From Nocardiopsis suaedae (lineage in GTDB: Bacteria > Actinomycetota > Actinomycetes > Streptosporangiales > Streptosporangiaceae), in assembly GCF_027706745.1 (NCBI RefSeq), contig NZ_JAQFWP010000015.1:54573-118572 (forward strand): DNA of 64,000 nt. Direction: 5' to 3'. The stretch's first letter is position 1, and each line of letters starts with the position of its first letter. A program made the position numbers and the translations under genes. This document shows positions 10,453 through 22,842 of the stretch, one piece after another. The notes under the pieces are model-generated. The model made no database searches and was not told where the DNA came from. It saw only the letters and a program-made list of their open reading frames with translations.

Positions 10453-11691
10453 TCAGGCGCGGCGGAAGGCCACGGCGATGTTGTGGCCGCCGAACCCGAA
10501 GGACTCGTTGATCGCCCCCACCGCGTCCGCGGGCATGTCGCGGGCCTTGTCGCGGACGATGTCCACGGACACGTCCGGGTCCAGCTCCTCGATGTTGATC
10601 GTCGGCGGGATGCGGCCCTCGTGCAGGGCCAGCACGGTGGCGATGGACTCCACCGCCCCGGCGCCGCCCAGCAGGTGGCCGGTCATCGACTTGGTGGAGG
10701 TGACCGCCACCCGGTCGGCGGCGGCGTCGCCGAGCGCGCGGCGGATCGCCAGCGTCTCGCCCACGTCGCCGGTCGGGGTGGAGGTGGCGTGCGCGTTGAT
10801 GTGCGCCACGTCCGCCGGGGCCATGCCCGCGTCCTCCAGCGCCATCGTGATGGCCCGCGCCTGCCCCTCGCCCTCGGGCTCGGGGGCGACGATGTCGTGC
10901 GCGTCGTCGGAGTACCCGGCACCGGCCGCCACCGCGTACACGCGGGCGCCGCGGCGCGCGGCGTGCTCGGCCGACTCCAGGACCACGATGCCCGCGCCCT
11001 CGCCCATGACGAAGCCGTCCCGGCCGGTGTCCCACGGGCGGGAGGCCGCCTGCGGGTCGTCGTTGCGGGTGGACAGCGCCCGCATGGAGGCGAAGGAGGC
11101 GATGTTCAGCGGATGGATCGCCGCCTCCGTTCCGCCCGCGATGACCACGTCGGCGCGGCCCGAGCGGATCATCCCGATCGCGTCGGCGATCGCCTCGCTG
11201 CTGGAGGCGCAGGCGCTGACCGGGGCGTGCGCACCGGCGCGGGCGGTGAACTCCAGGGCGACCGCCGCCGAGGGGCTGTTCGGCATGAGCATCGGCACCG
11301 TGAACGGCGAGACGCGCTTCCAGCCCTTCTCGCGGAAGGTGTCGTACTGCTCCAGGATGGTCAGGATGCCGCCGATGCCGGAGGAGACGACCGTGCCCAG
11401 GCGCACCGGGTCGATGTCCGGGGCCCCGGCGTCCTGCCAGGCCTCCTGCGCGGCGATCAGCGCGAACTGCTGGGTGCGGTCGAGGCGGCGCAGCCGCTGT
11501 CGGGGAAGCTTCTCCGAGGGGTCCTGGACGGCGCGCCCGGCGATGCGGGCGGGCAGCTCCTGCGCCCAGTCCTCGGTGATCTCGCTGATGCCGGACCGAC
11601 CTTCGAGGAGGGCGGACCAGGTCGTGGAGACGTCACCCCCCAGCGGGGTGGTGGCGCCCAGGCCAGTGACGACGACTTCGGTGCTGTTCAT
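10453..11691 (-). CDS. fabF: Beta-ketoacyl-ACP synthase II FabF
   Basis: A 412-aa KAS II that elongates acyl-ACP by condensing it with malonyl-ACP. The catalytic triad is complete: C161 in SACASSSEA, H301 in NAHATSTPTGD and H339 in TSTKSMTGHLLGG. The C-terminal GGHN loop (FGFGGHNIA) is present. It is the last gene of the fabD-fabH-acpP-fabF operon, 117 bp after acpP. Its setting with fabD/fabH and a single ACP marks it as primary fatty-acid synthesis rather than a polyketide KS. The ATG start is supported by the good N-terminal match. Confidence 0.97.
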   Translation of the reverse strand: MNSTEVVVTGLGATTPLGGDVSTTWSALLEGRSGISEITEDWAQELPARIAGRAVQDPSEKLPRQRLRRLDRTQQFALIAAQEAWQDAGAPDIDPVRLGTVVSSGIGGILTILEQYDTFREKGWKRVSPFTVPMLMPNSPSAAVALEFTARAGAHAPVSACASSSEAIADAIGMIRSGRADVVIAGGTEAAIHPLNIASFASMRALSTRNDDPQAASRPWDTGRDGFVMGEGAGIVVLESAEHAARRGARVYAVAAGAGYSDDAHDIVAPEPEGEGQARAITMALEDAGMAPADVAHINAHATSTPTGDVGETLAIRRALGDAAADRVAVTSTKSMTGHLLGGAGAVESIATVLALHEGRIPPTINIEELDPDVSVDIVRDKARDMPADAVGAINESFGFGGHNIAVAFRRA

Positions 11692-11808
11692 CGGCCTTTC
11701 GCCCTTCGCGTCATGGTAGGTCGTACCCGGCGGCGCGCCGGGGCATGTGGAGGCGGATGCGCGGATGCCCCGGCGGCGGCGCGGTGGCGCCGCCGCCGGG
11801 CGGGCGCA

Positions 11809-12051
11809 CTACTTCTGGATGAAGTTGATGACGTCCTGGACCGTCTTGAGGTCCTTGAGCTGGTCGTCGGGGATCTCGACGCCGAACTTGTCCTGCGCCG
11901 CGACCGCGATCTCGACCATGGAGAGCGAGTCGATGTCGAGGTCGTCGACGAAGCTCTTGTCGGCGGTGACCTCGGCGGCGGGGACCCCGGCGATCTCGTC
12001 GACGATCTCGCCGAGGCCGGCCAGGATGTCCTGCTCGGTGTGCTGCGCCAT
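11809..12051 (-). CDS. acpP: Acyl carrier protein AcpP
   Basis: An 80-aa acidic, helical acyl carrier protein. The phosphopantetheine attachment serine is S42 in DLDIDSLSMVE. It carries growing acyl chains between FabD, FabH and FabF. Its position between fabH and fabF is the standard actinobacterial arrangement. Confidence 0.97.
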   Translation of the reverse strand: MAQHTEQDILAGLGEIVDEIAGVPAAEVTADKSFVDDLDIDSLSMVEIAVAAQDKFGVEIPDDQLKDLKTVQDVINFIQK

Positions 12052-12151
12052 GTTGCGGTAACTCCTTCTCGGTGCGCCCCGGAGCCTTCCGGGGCCGTGT
12101 ACGTCGCCGTCGCGGCCCGATCGCGCGCGGACGGACCGCGGCCGCCAGGCT

Positions 12152-13123
12152 CTAGGGGATGCGCAGGACCTGCGCCGCGTAGGTCAGTCCGGCGCCGAAT
12201 CCCAGGGTGAGCACGGTGCTCCCCGACGGCAGCTCGCCCCGTCCCCCCATGCGCGCGATGGCCAGCGGGATGGACGCGGACGAGGTGTTGCCAGCGGAGA
12301 CGATATCGCGGGCGATGAGCGCCTGCGGCGCCCCCAGCTTGCGCGCGATCGCCTCCACGATCCGCAGGTTGGCCTGGTGCGGGACGAACGCGGTGAGCTC
12401 GGAGGGGTCGACCCCCGCCCGCTCCAGGGCCTGCAGCGCCACCTTGTGCAGCTCGGTGGTGGTCCACCGGAAGACCGCCTGGCCCTCCTGGTAGAGGTAG
12501 CGGTTCTCGCGCAGGTAGATCTTGTCGGCGCGCTCGCCGGAGCTGCCCCAGACCACCGGCCCGACGCCGTTCTCCTCGGCGGGGGCGGCGCCCACCACCG
12601 CGGCGCCGGCGCCGTCGGCGAAGATCACACAGGTGGACCGGTCCTCCCAGTCGACCCAGTCGGAGAGCTTCTCCGAGCCCACCACCAGCACGTTGCGCGC
12701 CGAACCGCCGCGCACGGCGTCGGCGGCCAGGCCGGTGGCGTAGCAGAACCCGGCGCAGGCGGCGTTGACGTCGAAGGCGCCCGGCGCGCCGATGCCCAGC
12801 CGCGCGGCGACGGTGGCGGCGGCGTTGGGGATCTGGTCGCGCTGGGTGCAGGTGGCGACGATCACCAGGTCGATGTCGTCGGGGGAGAGCCCGCTCGCCG
12901 CCAGCGCCTTGCCCCCGGCGGTGACCGCCATGGACTCCACCGACTCGGTGTCGTCGGCGATGCGGCGCTCCTCGATGCCGACCCGGCTGCGGATCCACTC
13001 GTCGCTGGTCTCGACCCGCTGCGCGAGGTCGTCGTTGGTGACGACGGTGGCCGGCTGGTGCTCGCCGAAGGCGAGGATCCGTGCGCCCCCGGGGGTGGCG
13101 GGGACGGGCAGTGCGGTGCTCAT
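12152..13123 (-). CDS. fabH: Beta-ketoacyl-ACP synthase III FabH
   Basis: A 323-aa KAS III that starts fatty-acid chains by condensing acyl-CoA with malonyl-ACP. In actinobacteria it often prefers branched acyl-CoA primers. The triad is C123 (NAACAGF), H249 (VPHQANLRI) and N279 (SAGNTSSAS). The frame is open upstream within fabD, but the ATG at 13123 overlaps the fabD stop by four bases and begins the conserved N-terminus (RILAFGEHQPATVVTN). It lies 100 bp ahead of acpP. Confidence 0.96.
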   Translation of the reverse strand: MSTALPVPATPGGARILAFGEHQPATVVTNDDLAQRVETSDEWIRSRVGIEERRIADDTESVESMAVTAGGKALAASGLSPDDIDLVIVATCTQRDQIPNAAATVAARLGIGAPGAFDVNAACAGFCYATGLAADAVRGGSARNVLVVGSEKLSDWVDWEDRSTCVIFADGAGAAVVGAAPAEENGVGPVVWGSSGERADKIYLRENRYLYQEGQAVFRWTTTELHKVALQALERAGVDPSELTAFVPHQANLRIVEAIARKLGAPQALIARDIVSAGNTSSASIPLAIARMGGRGELPSGSTVLTLGFGAGLTYAAQVLRIP

Positions 13124-14076
13124 CGGGACGGACCTTCCGAAGCGGCGGTGCCGGAGTGCTCCGCGACCAGCTTCTGGGCCGCGTCGAGGTCCTCCGGCGT
13201 CTTGACGGCCAGCCGCTCGACCCCGCGCAGGGAGCGCTTGGCCAGGCCCACCAGGGTTCCGGCGGGGGGCAGCTCGATGAGCGCGGTCACCCCCAGGTCG
13301 GCCAGGGAGGCGGTGCAGGAGTCCCAGCGCACCGGCGAGCTGATCTGGGAGACCAGCAGGTCGAGGTAGTCGCGGCCGGCGGCGACGACCGAGCCGTCGC
13401 GGTTGGTGAGCAGGCGGGTGCGCGGGTCGGCGGGCGAGACGGCCTGGGCCGCCTGCCGCACGCGCTCCACCGCCGGGGCCATGTGCTCGGTGTGGAACGC
13501 CCCGGCGACCGACAGCGACCGCAGCCGGGCGCCCTTGGGCGGGTTCTCGGCGAACGCGGCCAGCGCCTCGGCGGTGCCGGCGGCGACGACCTGCCCCGAA
13601 CCGTTGTCGTTGGCGGCGGTCAGCCCGGCACCGGCGATGGCGGCCAGGACCTCGTCGCGGTCGCCGCCCAGAACGGCGGTCATGCCGGTGTCCGCGGCCG
13701 CGGAGGCCTCGGCCATCCCGCGCCCGCGCTCGGCGACCAGGGAGAGGGCCGCCTCGGGGGCGAGCACCCCGGCCAGCCCGGCGGCGGTGAACTCGCCCAC
13801 GCTGTGCCCGGCGACGGCGTCGGCGCGGGCGGCGGCGGTCTCCAGGTCGCCGAAGAGGGACATGGCCGCGGCCAGCCCGGCGCTCACCAGGAGGGGCTGG
13901 GCGACGGCGGTGTCGCGGATCTCCTCGGCGTCGGCGGTGGTGCCGTAGCGCACCAGGTCCAGCCCGGCGACCTTGGACCAGGCCTCGAAGCGCTCGGCCA
14001 TGCCGGGCGCTTCGAGCCACGGGGAGAGGAATCCGGGAACCTGGGCGCCTTGGCCCGGAGCAACGATTACAAGCAC
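13120..14076 (-). CDS. fabD: Malonyl-CoA:ACP transacylase FabD
   Basis: A 318-aa malonyltransferase that loads malonyl from CoA onto ACP, the first gene of the operon. GQG near residue 8, the nucleophile S92 in AGHSVGEF and the partner histidine at about residue 195 (AGAFHTEHM) are present, as is NRDGSVV toward the C-terminus. The ATG at 14076 is divergent from fasR; the shared region presumably carries the promoter and FasR operator. Confidence 0.95.
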   Translation of the reverse strand: MLVIVAPGQGAQVPGFLSPWLEAPGMAERFEAWSKVAGLDLVRYGTTADAEEIRDTAVAQPLLVSAGLAAAMSLFGDLETAAARADAVAGHSVGEFTAAGLAGVLAPEAALSLVAERGRGMAEASAAADTGMTAVLGGDRDEVLAAIAGAGLTAANDNGSGQVVAAGTAEALAAFAENPPKGARLRSLSVAGAFHTEHMAPAVERVRQAAQAVSPADPRTRLLTNRDGSVVAAGRDYLDLLVSQISSPVRWDSCTASLADLGVTALIELPPAGTLVGLAKRSLRGVERLAVKTPEDLDAAQKLVAEHSGTAASEGPSR

Positions 14077-14144
14077 GGCATCAACCTTGCCCTGTAGGAC
14101 ATCACCATCTGGATGAGGACAACGACGAAGTTTACGAGACGGCG

Positions 14145-14163
14145 TTTGTCAGTAGTCCACAAA
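14145..14163. promoter_or_regulatory. Possible FasR-type operator between fabD and fasR
   Basis: TTTGT (14145-14149) and ACAAA (14159-14163) form a short inverted repeat with a nine-base spacer in the AT-richest part of the divergent region. The placement fits a site through which FasR would control fabD and itself. The arms are only five bases, so this is a weak call. Confidence 0.3.
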
Positions 14164-14220
14164 GCCCCGGTCAGCCGGGCGATGGCGGGGAGTGCGCGGA
14201 GCGGATGCCACTCTGGAGGG

Positions 14221-15528
14221 GTGAGCACCGAGAAGAACGGCCGCGACCGTGCGGCGGATGAGGACGGCGCCGGGCCCGGCCGTCCCGGGGACGACGCCGC
14301 CCGGGCCGAGGCGGCGCAGGACGCCGCCCGCTCCGGCGACGACGCCGTCCGCGCCGAGACCGTCAAGCGGCTCGAGAAGTCCATGGGGGACCTGGGCACG
14401 GCCGCGGTGGCGCGCATGGAGAGCCGCCTGTCCTGGTTCCGCCGCATGTCCGCCGAAGACCGCTCCTGGGTGGGCCTGGTCGCCCAGTCCGGGGTGGCGG
14501 CCTTCGTCGACTGGTTCAAGACCCCGGGGCGCGGCCGCCCCGCCATCACCGTCGAGGTGTTCGGCACGGCGCCGCGCGAGCTGACCCGCTCGGTCAGCCT
14601 CCAGCAGACCGTGGACATGATCCGGGTGGTCATCGACGTGGTGGAGAACCAGGTCGAGGAGCTGGCGGCGCCCGGCGGGCAGCAGCAGCTCCGCGAGGCG
14701 GTGCTGCGCTACACCCGCGAGGTGGCCTTCAGCTCGGCCAAGGTCTACGCCCGCGCCGCGGAGGCGCGCGGGGCCTGGGACGCCCGCCTGGAGGCGCTCA
14801 TCGTCGACGCGCTGCTGCACGGCGACCGCGACGAGGGGCTGCAGACCTGGGGGTCGGCGCTGAGCTGGTCGCGCACCCCGGTGGTGGCGGTCGCGGGGGA
14901 GGCCGGGGAGGACGGCCGCGCCGTCATGGAGGACCTGCGCGGGGCGGCCCGCCGGGCCGGGCACGACGTGCTGGCCGGGCAGCAGGGCGACCGGGTGGTG
15001 CTGGTGCTCGGGGTCGGCGCCAAGCTCGCCGCGGGCACCGCCGAGGGGGAGGTGCCGATGGCGGCCGCCGAGCCGCTGGCGGGCCTGTTCGCGCCCGGCC
15101 CGGTGGTGGTCGGCCCGCCGGTGGGGGAGCTGCGCGCGGCCGGGACGTCGGTGGCGGCGGCCGTCAACGGGCTGCGGGCGGCCGTGGCCTGGCCGGACGC
15201 GCCGCGCCCGGTGCTCGCCGAGGACCTGCTGCCCGAGCGCGCCCTGGACGGGGACCGGGCGGCGCGCAAGCAGCTGGTGGAGGAGATCTACGAGCCGCTG
15301 CGCACGGCGGGGTCGCCGCTGCTGGACACGCTGTCGGTGTACCTGGAGCACGCCTCGTCCCTGGAGGCGACGGCGCGGATGCTGTTCGTGCACCCGAACA
15401 CGGTGCGGTACCGGCTGAGCAGGATCGCGGAGCTGACCGGGCACATGCCCGCGGACGGGCGGGGGTCGTTCATCCTGCGCGTCGCGGTCACCTTGGGCCG
15501 CCTCGCCGAGGGCGGCGCCGACAGGTAG
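14221..15528 (+). CDS. fasR: FasR-like PucR-family regulator of fatty-acid synthesis
   Basis: A PucR-family regulator of 435 aa from GTG 14221 (the frame is open to 14113, giving 471 aa). After an acidic leader the conserved region starts at VKRLEKSMGDLGTAAVARM and includes RSWVGLVAQSGVAAFVDWF. The C-terminal PucR helix-turn-helix is clear: YLEHASSLEATARMLFVHPNTVRYRL. In Streptomyces the equivalent protein, FasR, binds the fabD promoter and activates the fab operon; here it is divergent from fabD. The GTG follows GGAGGGG very closely, so the start is not certain. Confidence 0.85.
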   Translation: MSTEKNGRDRAADEDGAGPGRPGDDAARAEAAQDAARSGDDAVRAETVKRLEKSMGDLGTAAVARMESRLSWFRRMSAEDRSWVGLVAQSGVAAFVDWFKTPGRGRPAITVEVFGTAPRELTRSVSLQQTVDMIRVVIDVVENQVEELAAPGGQQQLREAVLRYTREVAFSSAKVYARAAEARGAWDARLEALIVDALLHGDRDEGLQTWGSALSWSRTPVVAVAGEAGEDGRAVMEDLRGAARRAGHDVLAGQQGDRVVLVLGVGAKLAAGTAEGEVPMAAAEPLAGLFAPGPVVVGPPVGELRAAGTSVAAAVNGLRAAVAWPDAPRPVLAEDLLPERALDGDRAARKQLVEEIYEPLRTAGSPLLDTLSVYLEHASSLEATARMLFVHPNTVRYRLSRIAELTGHMPADGRGSFILRVAVTLGRLAEGGADR

Positions 15529-15906
15529 GGGCCGGGGAGCCCGAGGGGGAGCGCTGCCGGGGCCCAGAGGCCCCGCACGCCACTCGCGGCGTCCCGCGCC
15601 CCCCGCTCCCGCCGGTGTGACCTTCGGCCCTGAAATGCCCCCCGGAGCTCTGTTTTATCCCCGGTTGACCCGTGGTGCGATAGACCTGTCGTGAGGTGTT
15701 CGATCGGCGCGAGCGTGCTGGAACGCGGCGGTTGCCGCGGACGTTCACGCAGGAGAGGATGAGAGGAGTGTTCCGCCTCTCTTCTCCCGTTCGGGGAGTG
15801 AACCTCCCTTGAGGCGGCGGCGTCCTCTACCGGCGAGCGGCCGGCGCGGGGACGCGGAGGGGCGGCCGCACCGATGACGGCCATGTGATGGTGTGGGGGC
15901 GTTGCA
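15529..15906. other. Gap after fasR
   Basis: A 378-bp gap without a supported gene. There is a TTGACC at about 15664 and a TAGACC further on, but the spacing is too short for a normal promoter pair. The short minus-strand frames crossing it have no recognisable content. It presumably holds the promoter of the gene at 15907. Confidence 0.4.
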
Positions 15907-16843
15907 GTGGTGAAGAGGCTGTGGGAGACGGCGAAGCGTCTCTACGGCGAGGCGGCCGAGGCCGTCCTCGCGCCGACCGAGTCCGGGCAGCTCTGGCGCA
16001 AGGTCCTGTTCTTCGTTCCGGTTCCCGTTCCCGTTCTGGCCGTGGTGGCGCTGATGGTCGGCGGCCACCTGTCCGCGGCCGGGGTGTGGATCCTGGCGTC
16101 GGGTTCGGTGGCGGTCGCCTCGCTGCTGCTGGCCTCGGTGGTGCAGCCGACGCCGCTGCCCGAGGGCCTGTCCACCGGCGCCTCCGTGCGCCGGTCGCTG
16201 CACCGGTTCCGGCAGATCACCTCGCTGCGGATCGCCCTGGCACTGACCCCGGTCGCCGTGGGCGCCGGGTTCGCCGTGGCCGGGGGCGGGCTGCTGCCGC
16301 TGCTGACCGCGCTCGCGCTGGCCTGGCCGCAGCTGGTGCTGGCGGCACCGACGTTCTTCGTGATCACCCGGGCCCGGCGGGCCATGGAGGCCTGGGGCAC
16401 CAAGGCCTACCTCTGGGCGGGCCTGGCCCAGCCCGCGCCGGTGGAGTGGCCGGTCGCGACCGCGCTGGCGGCGCGGATCCGCGCCTACCGCACGGCGCGC
16501 GCCGAGGGGGCGACGGCGGCGACGGCCGCGGGCTCGACCGGGTACGCCGAGGACAAGGACGCCGACGCCGACGAGGAGGCCGAGACCGCGACCGGACTGC
16601 CGAGCCGCCTGGCCGCGCCCAGCGGTGACCGCCCCGAGCCGTCGGACCTGCTGCCGGGCTTCCCGGCCGAAGGCGCCCCGCAGGCGCGCCCCATCCCGAG
16701 GGGGAGCGCGGCCGGCCGCCGCCGTATGCCGGATGGGCAATGGCCCTGCGTCCCGATGTGCGGGGGGCTCGGCCGGTGCCCCGCTGACGGGCCCCGGCCT
16801 CCTCGGGCGCATCGGGCGGGGGGCCTCCGGGTACGACGTCCGC

Positions 16844-20419
<3,576 letters not shown>

Positions 20420-20447
20420 GCCGAGTCCGAAGTCCCGCCCCTCCGTT

Positions 20448-20509
20448 GTTGATCTCGGGAAAAACGACGCTACGAGCGCGGTTTGAGCGTCGTATTTCCC
20501 GAGATCAAC
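20448..20509. terminator. Long inverted repeat between convergent oxoprolinase and GntR genes
   Basis: The 24-base arms at 20448-20471 (GTTGATCTCGGGAAAAACGACGCT) and 20486-20509 are reverse complements with a single mismatch, around a 14-base loop. It overlaps the last codon of the minus-strand gntR gene and lies 28 bp past the oxoprolinase stop. It is a good bidirectional terminator candidate. It shares the GATCTCG core with the repeat at 6129-6200. Confidence 0.75.
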
Positions 20510-21266
20510 GGGGATCCGGCTCCCCGACCCCCTCGGGCTCCTCCGAGAACGCCTCGACCAGTTGGCGTTCGGCGACGTCGAAGTAGTCGGACAGCTCCTC
20601 CGCCGCCTCTTCCAGGCGCCCCTCCTCCAGCAGGCGGTGGATCCGGCGGTTCAGTGCCACGTAGGGGACGTGGAAATCACGCGGGGCCGCCATCGCGTGG
20701 AACACCAGCCGCAGCTCCGCCAGCAGCCGCCGCACCACCTCGTCGGTGCGGGGGCTGTCCGCCAGCGCCGCCAGCGCCTGGTGGAACCGCATGTTGGCGG
20801 TGCCCACCCCCCACCAGTCGCCCCGCCCCGCGGCCGCCTCGCCCTCCTCGACCGCGGCGCCCACCCGGGCCACCGCGCCCTTCGGGGACCGGTCGGCGCG
20901 GCGCACCGCGTCCAGTTCGAGCGCGCGCCGCACCCGGTACAGGTCGACCACGTCAGCCAGCTCCGGTTCGGCGACGAACACGCCGCGGTTGAACCGGTGC
21001 ACCAGCAGCCGTTCGTGCCCGAGCAGCCGGAAGGCCTCGCGGAGCGTGTTCCGGGAGACCCCCAGGGCCTGGCCGAGCGCCTCCTCCGACAACCGCGCGC
21101 CCGGGGCCAGCGCGCCGTCGATGATCCGCTCGCGCAGCGCGTCCGCCACGCGCTCGGCGGTGCTCGACCGCTCCAGCGCACCCCGCAGCCCGGAGAGCGC
21201 CTCCAGCCCCTCGCTCGTCGCCACCCTCGGTCCCCGCTCCCTCGGTCGTTCCGCGTCCCGGTCCAT
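20505..21266 (-). CDS. GntR-family regulator with FCD ligand domain
   Basis: A 253-aa FadR-subfamily repressor. The winged helix is at about residues 35-100 (LRERIIDGALAPGARLSEEAL, GVSRNTLREAFRLL, FNRGVFV). The C-terminal FCD domain has VDLYRVRRALELDAVRRA, a metal-site region (NMRFHQALAALADSPR) and the final helix HRLLEEGRLEEAAEELSDYF. The start at 21266 trims a long GC-driven extension; a GTG slightly downstream is also possible. It is divergent from the transporter-pxp genes and convergent with the oxoprolinase gene, so it probably responds to 5-oxoproline or a related acid. That ligand is inferred from context only. Confidence 0.88.
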   Translation of the reverse strand: MDRDAERPRERGPRVATSEGLEALSGLRGALERSSTAERVADALRERIIDGALAPGARLSEEALGQALGVSRNTLREAFRLLGHERLLVHRFNRGVFVAEPELADVVDLYRVRRALELDAVRRADRSPKGAVARVGAAVEEGEAAAGRGDWWGVGTANMRFHQALAALADSPRTDEVVRRLLAELRLVFHAMAAPRDFHVPYVALNRRIHRLLEEGRLEEAAEELSDYFDVAERQLVEAFSEEPEGVGEPDPR

Positions 21267-21430
21267 GGGGCCGGTCCGGCGCCGCGGCCCCGGCCCACCC
21301 CCAATTCTGTCGGAATCCGCGAACGCCCGCGGCGCGGGGCGTGCGGGGGCGGCGGTGACCGGGTTCACGAAGGGGTGTGGCCTGGAGCGCTCGTCGGGGG
21401 TACGATGACGTCCGCCCGCGCGATCGGTGA

Positions 21431-21443
21431 ATTGTTCAACAAT
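21431..21443. promoter_or_regulatory. Candidate GntR/FCD operator
   Basis: ATTGTTCAACAAT is a 13-bp palindrome with arms matching perfectly around the central base. It lies in the gap between divergent gntR (start 21266) and the NRAMP-like gene (start 21511), in an unusually AT-rich patch. FCD-type GntR proteins commonly bind TTGT-N-ACAA palindromes, so it is a natural site for control of both directions. Confidence 0.7.
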
Positions 21444-21510
21444 CCTCATGACGACCGTGCGGGGTCCAGTCCTTCCCCCACCGCGGGATCCCCAGACGAG
21501 CGAGGACCGC

Positions 21511-22740
21511 ATGAGCACCACCACGACCACCCCCGCCCGCCGCGGGCGCGGTGTCCTGCTGGGAGCCATGTTCCTGATGGCCACCAGCGCCGTCGGACCC
21601 GGTTTCATCACCCAGACCACCGAGTTCACCGTGACGATGGGCGCGGCCTTCGCCTTCGCCATCCTCGTCTCGATCGTCGTCGACATCGCCGTGCAGCTGA
21701 ACCTGTGGCGGGTCATCGGCGTGGCCGGCCAGCGCGCCCCCGCCCTCGCCGACAAGGTGCTCCCGGGCGCCGGATACGCGCTCGCGGCGCTGATCGTCTT
21801 CGGCGGCCTGGTCTTCAACGTCGGCAACATCGGCGGCACCGCCCTGGGCCTCGACGCGCTCGCGGGCATCGACACCCGCATCGGCGGCGCCGTCTCCGCC
21901 CTCATCGCCATCGCCCTCTTCCTGAGCAAGCGCGCCGGGATGGCCATGGACCGCATCATCGTGGTGCTCGGCGTCCTGATGATCGCGCTGACCCTCTACG
22001 CGGCCTTCACCTCCTCCCCGCCGGTCGGCGAGGCGCTGCGCGGCGCCGTGGCCCCCGGTCCGCTCGGCGGCGACGAGTTCACCGCCATCGTGACCATCAT
22101 CGGCGGCACCGTCGGCGGCTACATCACCTACGCCGGGGCGCACCGCCTCATCGACGCCGGGGTCACCGGACGCGAGAACGTGCGCGCCATCTCCCGCGCC
22201 TCGGTCACCGGCATCGTCGTCACCGGCGTCGTCCGCATCCTGCTCTTCCTGGCGGTGCTGGGCGTGGTGAGCGGCGGCGCCGCCATCGCCGACACGGCCA
22301 ACCCGCCCGCCGCGGCCTTCCAGCACGCCGCCGGCGAGGTCGGCCTGCGCCTGTTCGGCATGATCATGTGGGCGGCGGCGATCAGCTCGGTCATCGGCGC
22401 CTCCTACACCTCGGCCACCTTCATCACCGGCTTCTCCGAGAAGCTGGAGAGGCGCAGCACCTGGGTGGTGGCCGCGTTCATCGCCGTCTCCGCCGCGGTC
22501 TACCTCCTGCTCGGCAAGGCCCCGGACACGCTGCTGGTGCTGGCGGGCGCCATCAACGGCCTGATCCTGCCCGTGGGGCTGGCGCTGATGCTGTGGGTCG
22601 GCTGGCGCCGTTCCGGCGACCTGCTGCACGGCTACCGCTACCCGCGCTGGCTGCTCGCCCTCGGCGCGGCGGTGTGGGTGCTGACCGTGTACATGGGCTG
22701 GAACGCGCTGTCCGGCATCGCCGGCCTCTGGGCCGGCTGA
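21511..22740 (+). CDS. NRAMP-like transporter of the 5-oxoproline locus (YcsG-like)
   Basis: A 409-aa integral membrane protein with about eleven hydrophobic segments and an NRAMP fold. The first helix carries FLMATSAVGPGFITQTTEF, where classical NRAMP metal transporters have DPGN; the Asp/Asn metal ligands are absent, so metal transport is unlikely. In Bacillus subtilis a similar protein, YcsG, sits in the ycsFGI-kip operon. Here it is followed by pxpA, pxpB and pxpC, so a 5-oxoproline or related organic-acid permease is inferred. The ATG at 21511 follows GAGGACCGC. Expression is probably controlled by the divergent GntR. Confidence 0.82.
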   Translation: MSTTTTTPARRGRGVLLGAMFLMATSAVGPGFITQTTEFTVTMGAAFAFAILVSIVVDIAVQLNLWRVIGVAGQRAPALADKVLPGAGYALAALIVFGGLVFNVGNIGGTALGLDALAGIDTRIGGAVSALIAIALFLSKRAGMAMDRIIVVLGVLMIALTLYAAFTSSPPVGEALRGAVAPGPLGGDEFTAIVTIIGGTVGGYITYAGAHRLIDAGVTGRENVRAISRASVTGIVVTGVVRILLFLAVLGVVSGGAAIADTANPPAAAFQHAAGEVGLRLFGMIMWAAAISSVIGASYTSATFITGFSEKLERRSTWVVAAFIAVSAAVYLLLGKAPDTLLVLAGAINGLILPVGLALMLWVGWRRSGDLLHGYRYPRWLLALGAAVWVLTVYMGWNALSGIAGLWAG

Positions 22741-22842
22741 CACGGCGGAGCGGGGTCCAGGGGCGCCCCTGGGCGCCCCGCCCTGGCTCCGCACCACCCC
22801 GACCGCGACGACGAGCGCGACGACAAAGAGGAGGGAGCGCCC

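Noticed and set aside
10453..13123. FabF/FabH as part of a polyketide cluster
   Set aside because: Gene order fabD-fabH-acpP-fabF with FasR is the primary fatty-acid operon; no cyclase, ketoreductase or second KS (chain-length factor) is present.
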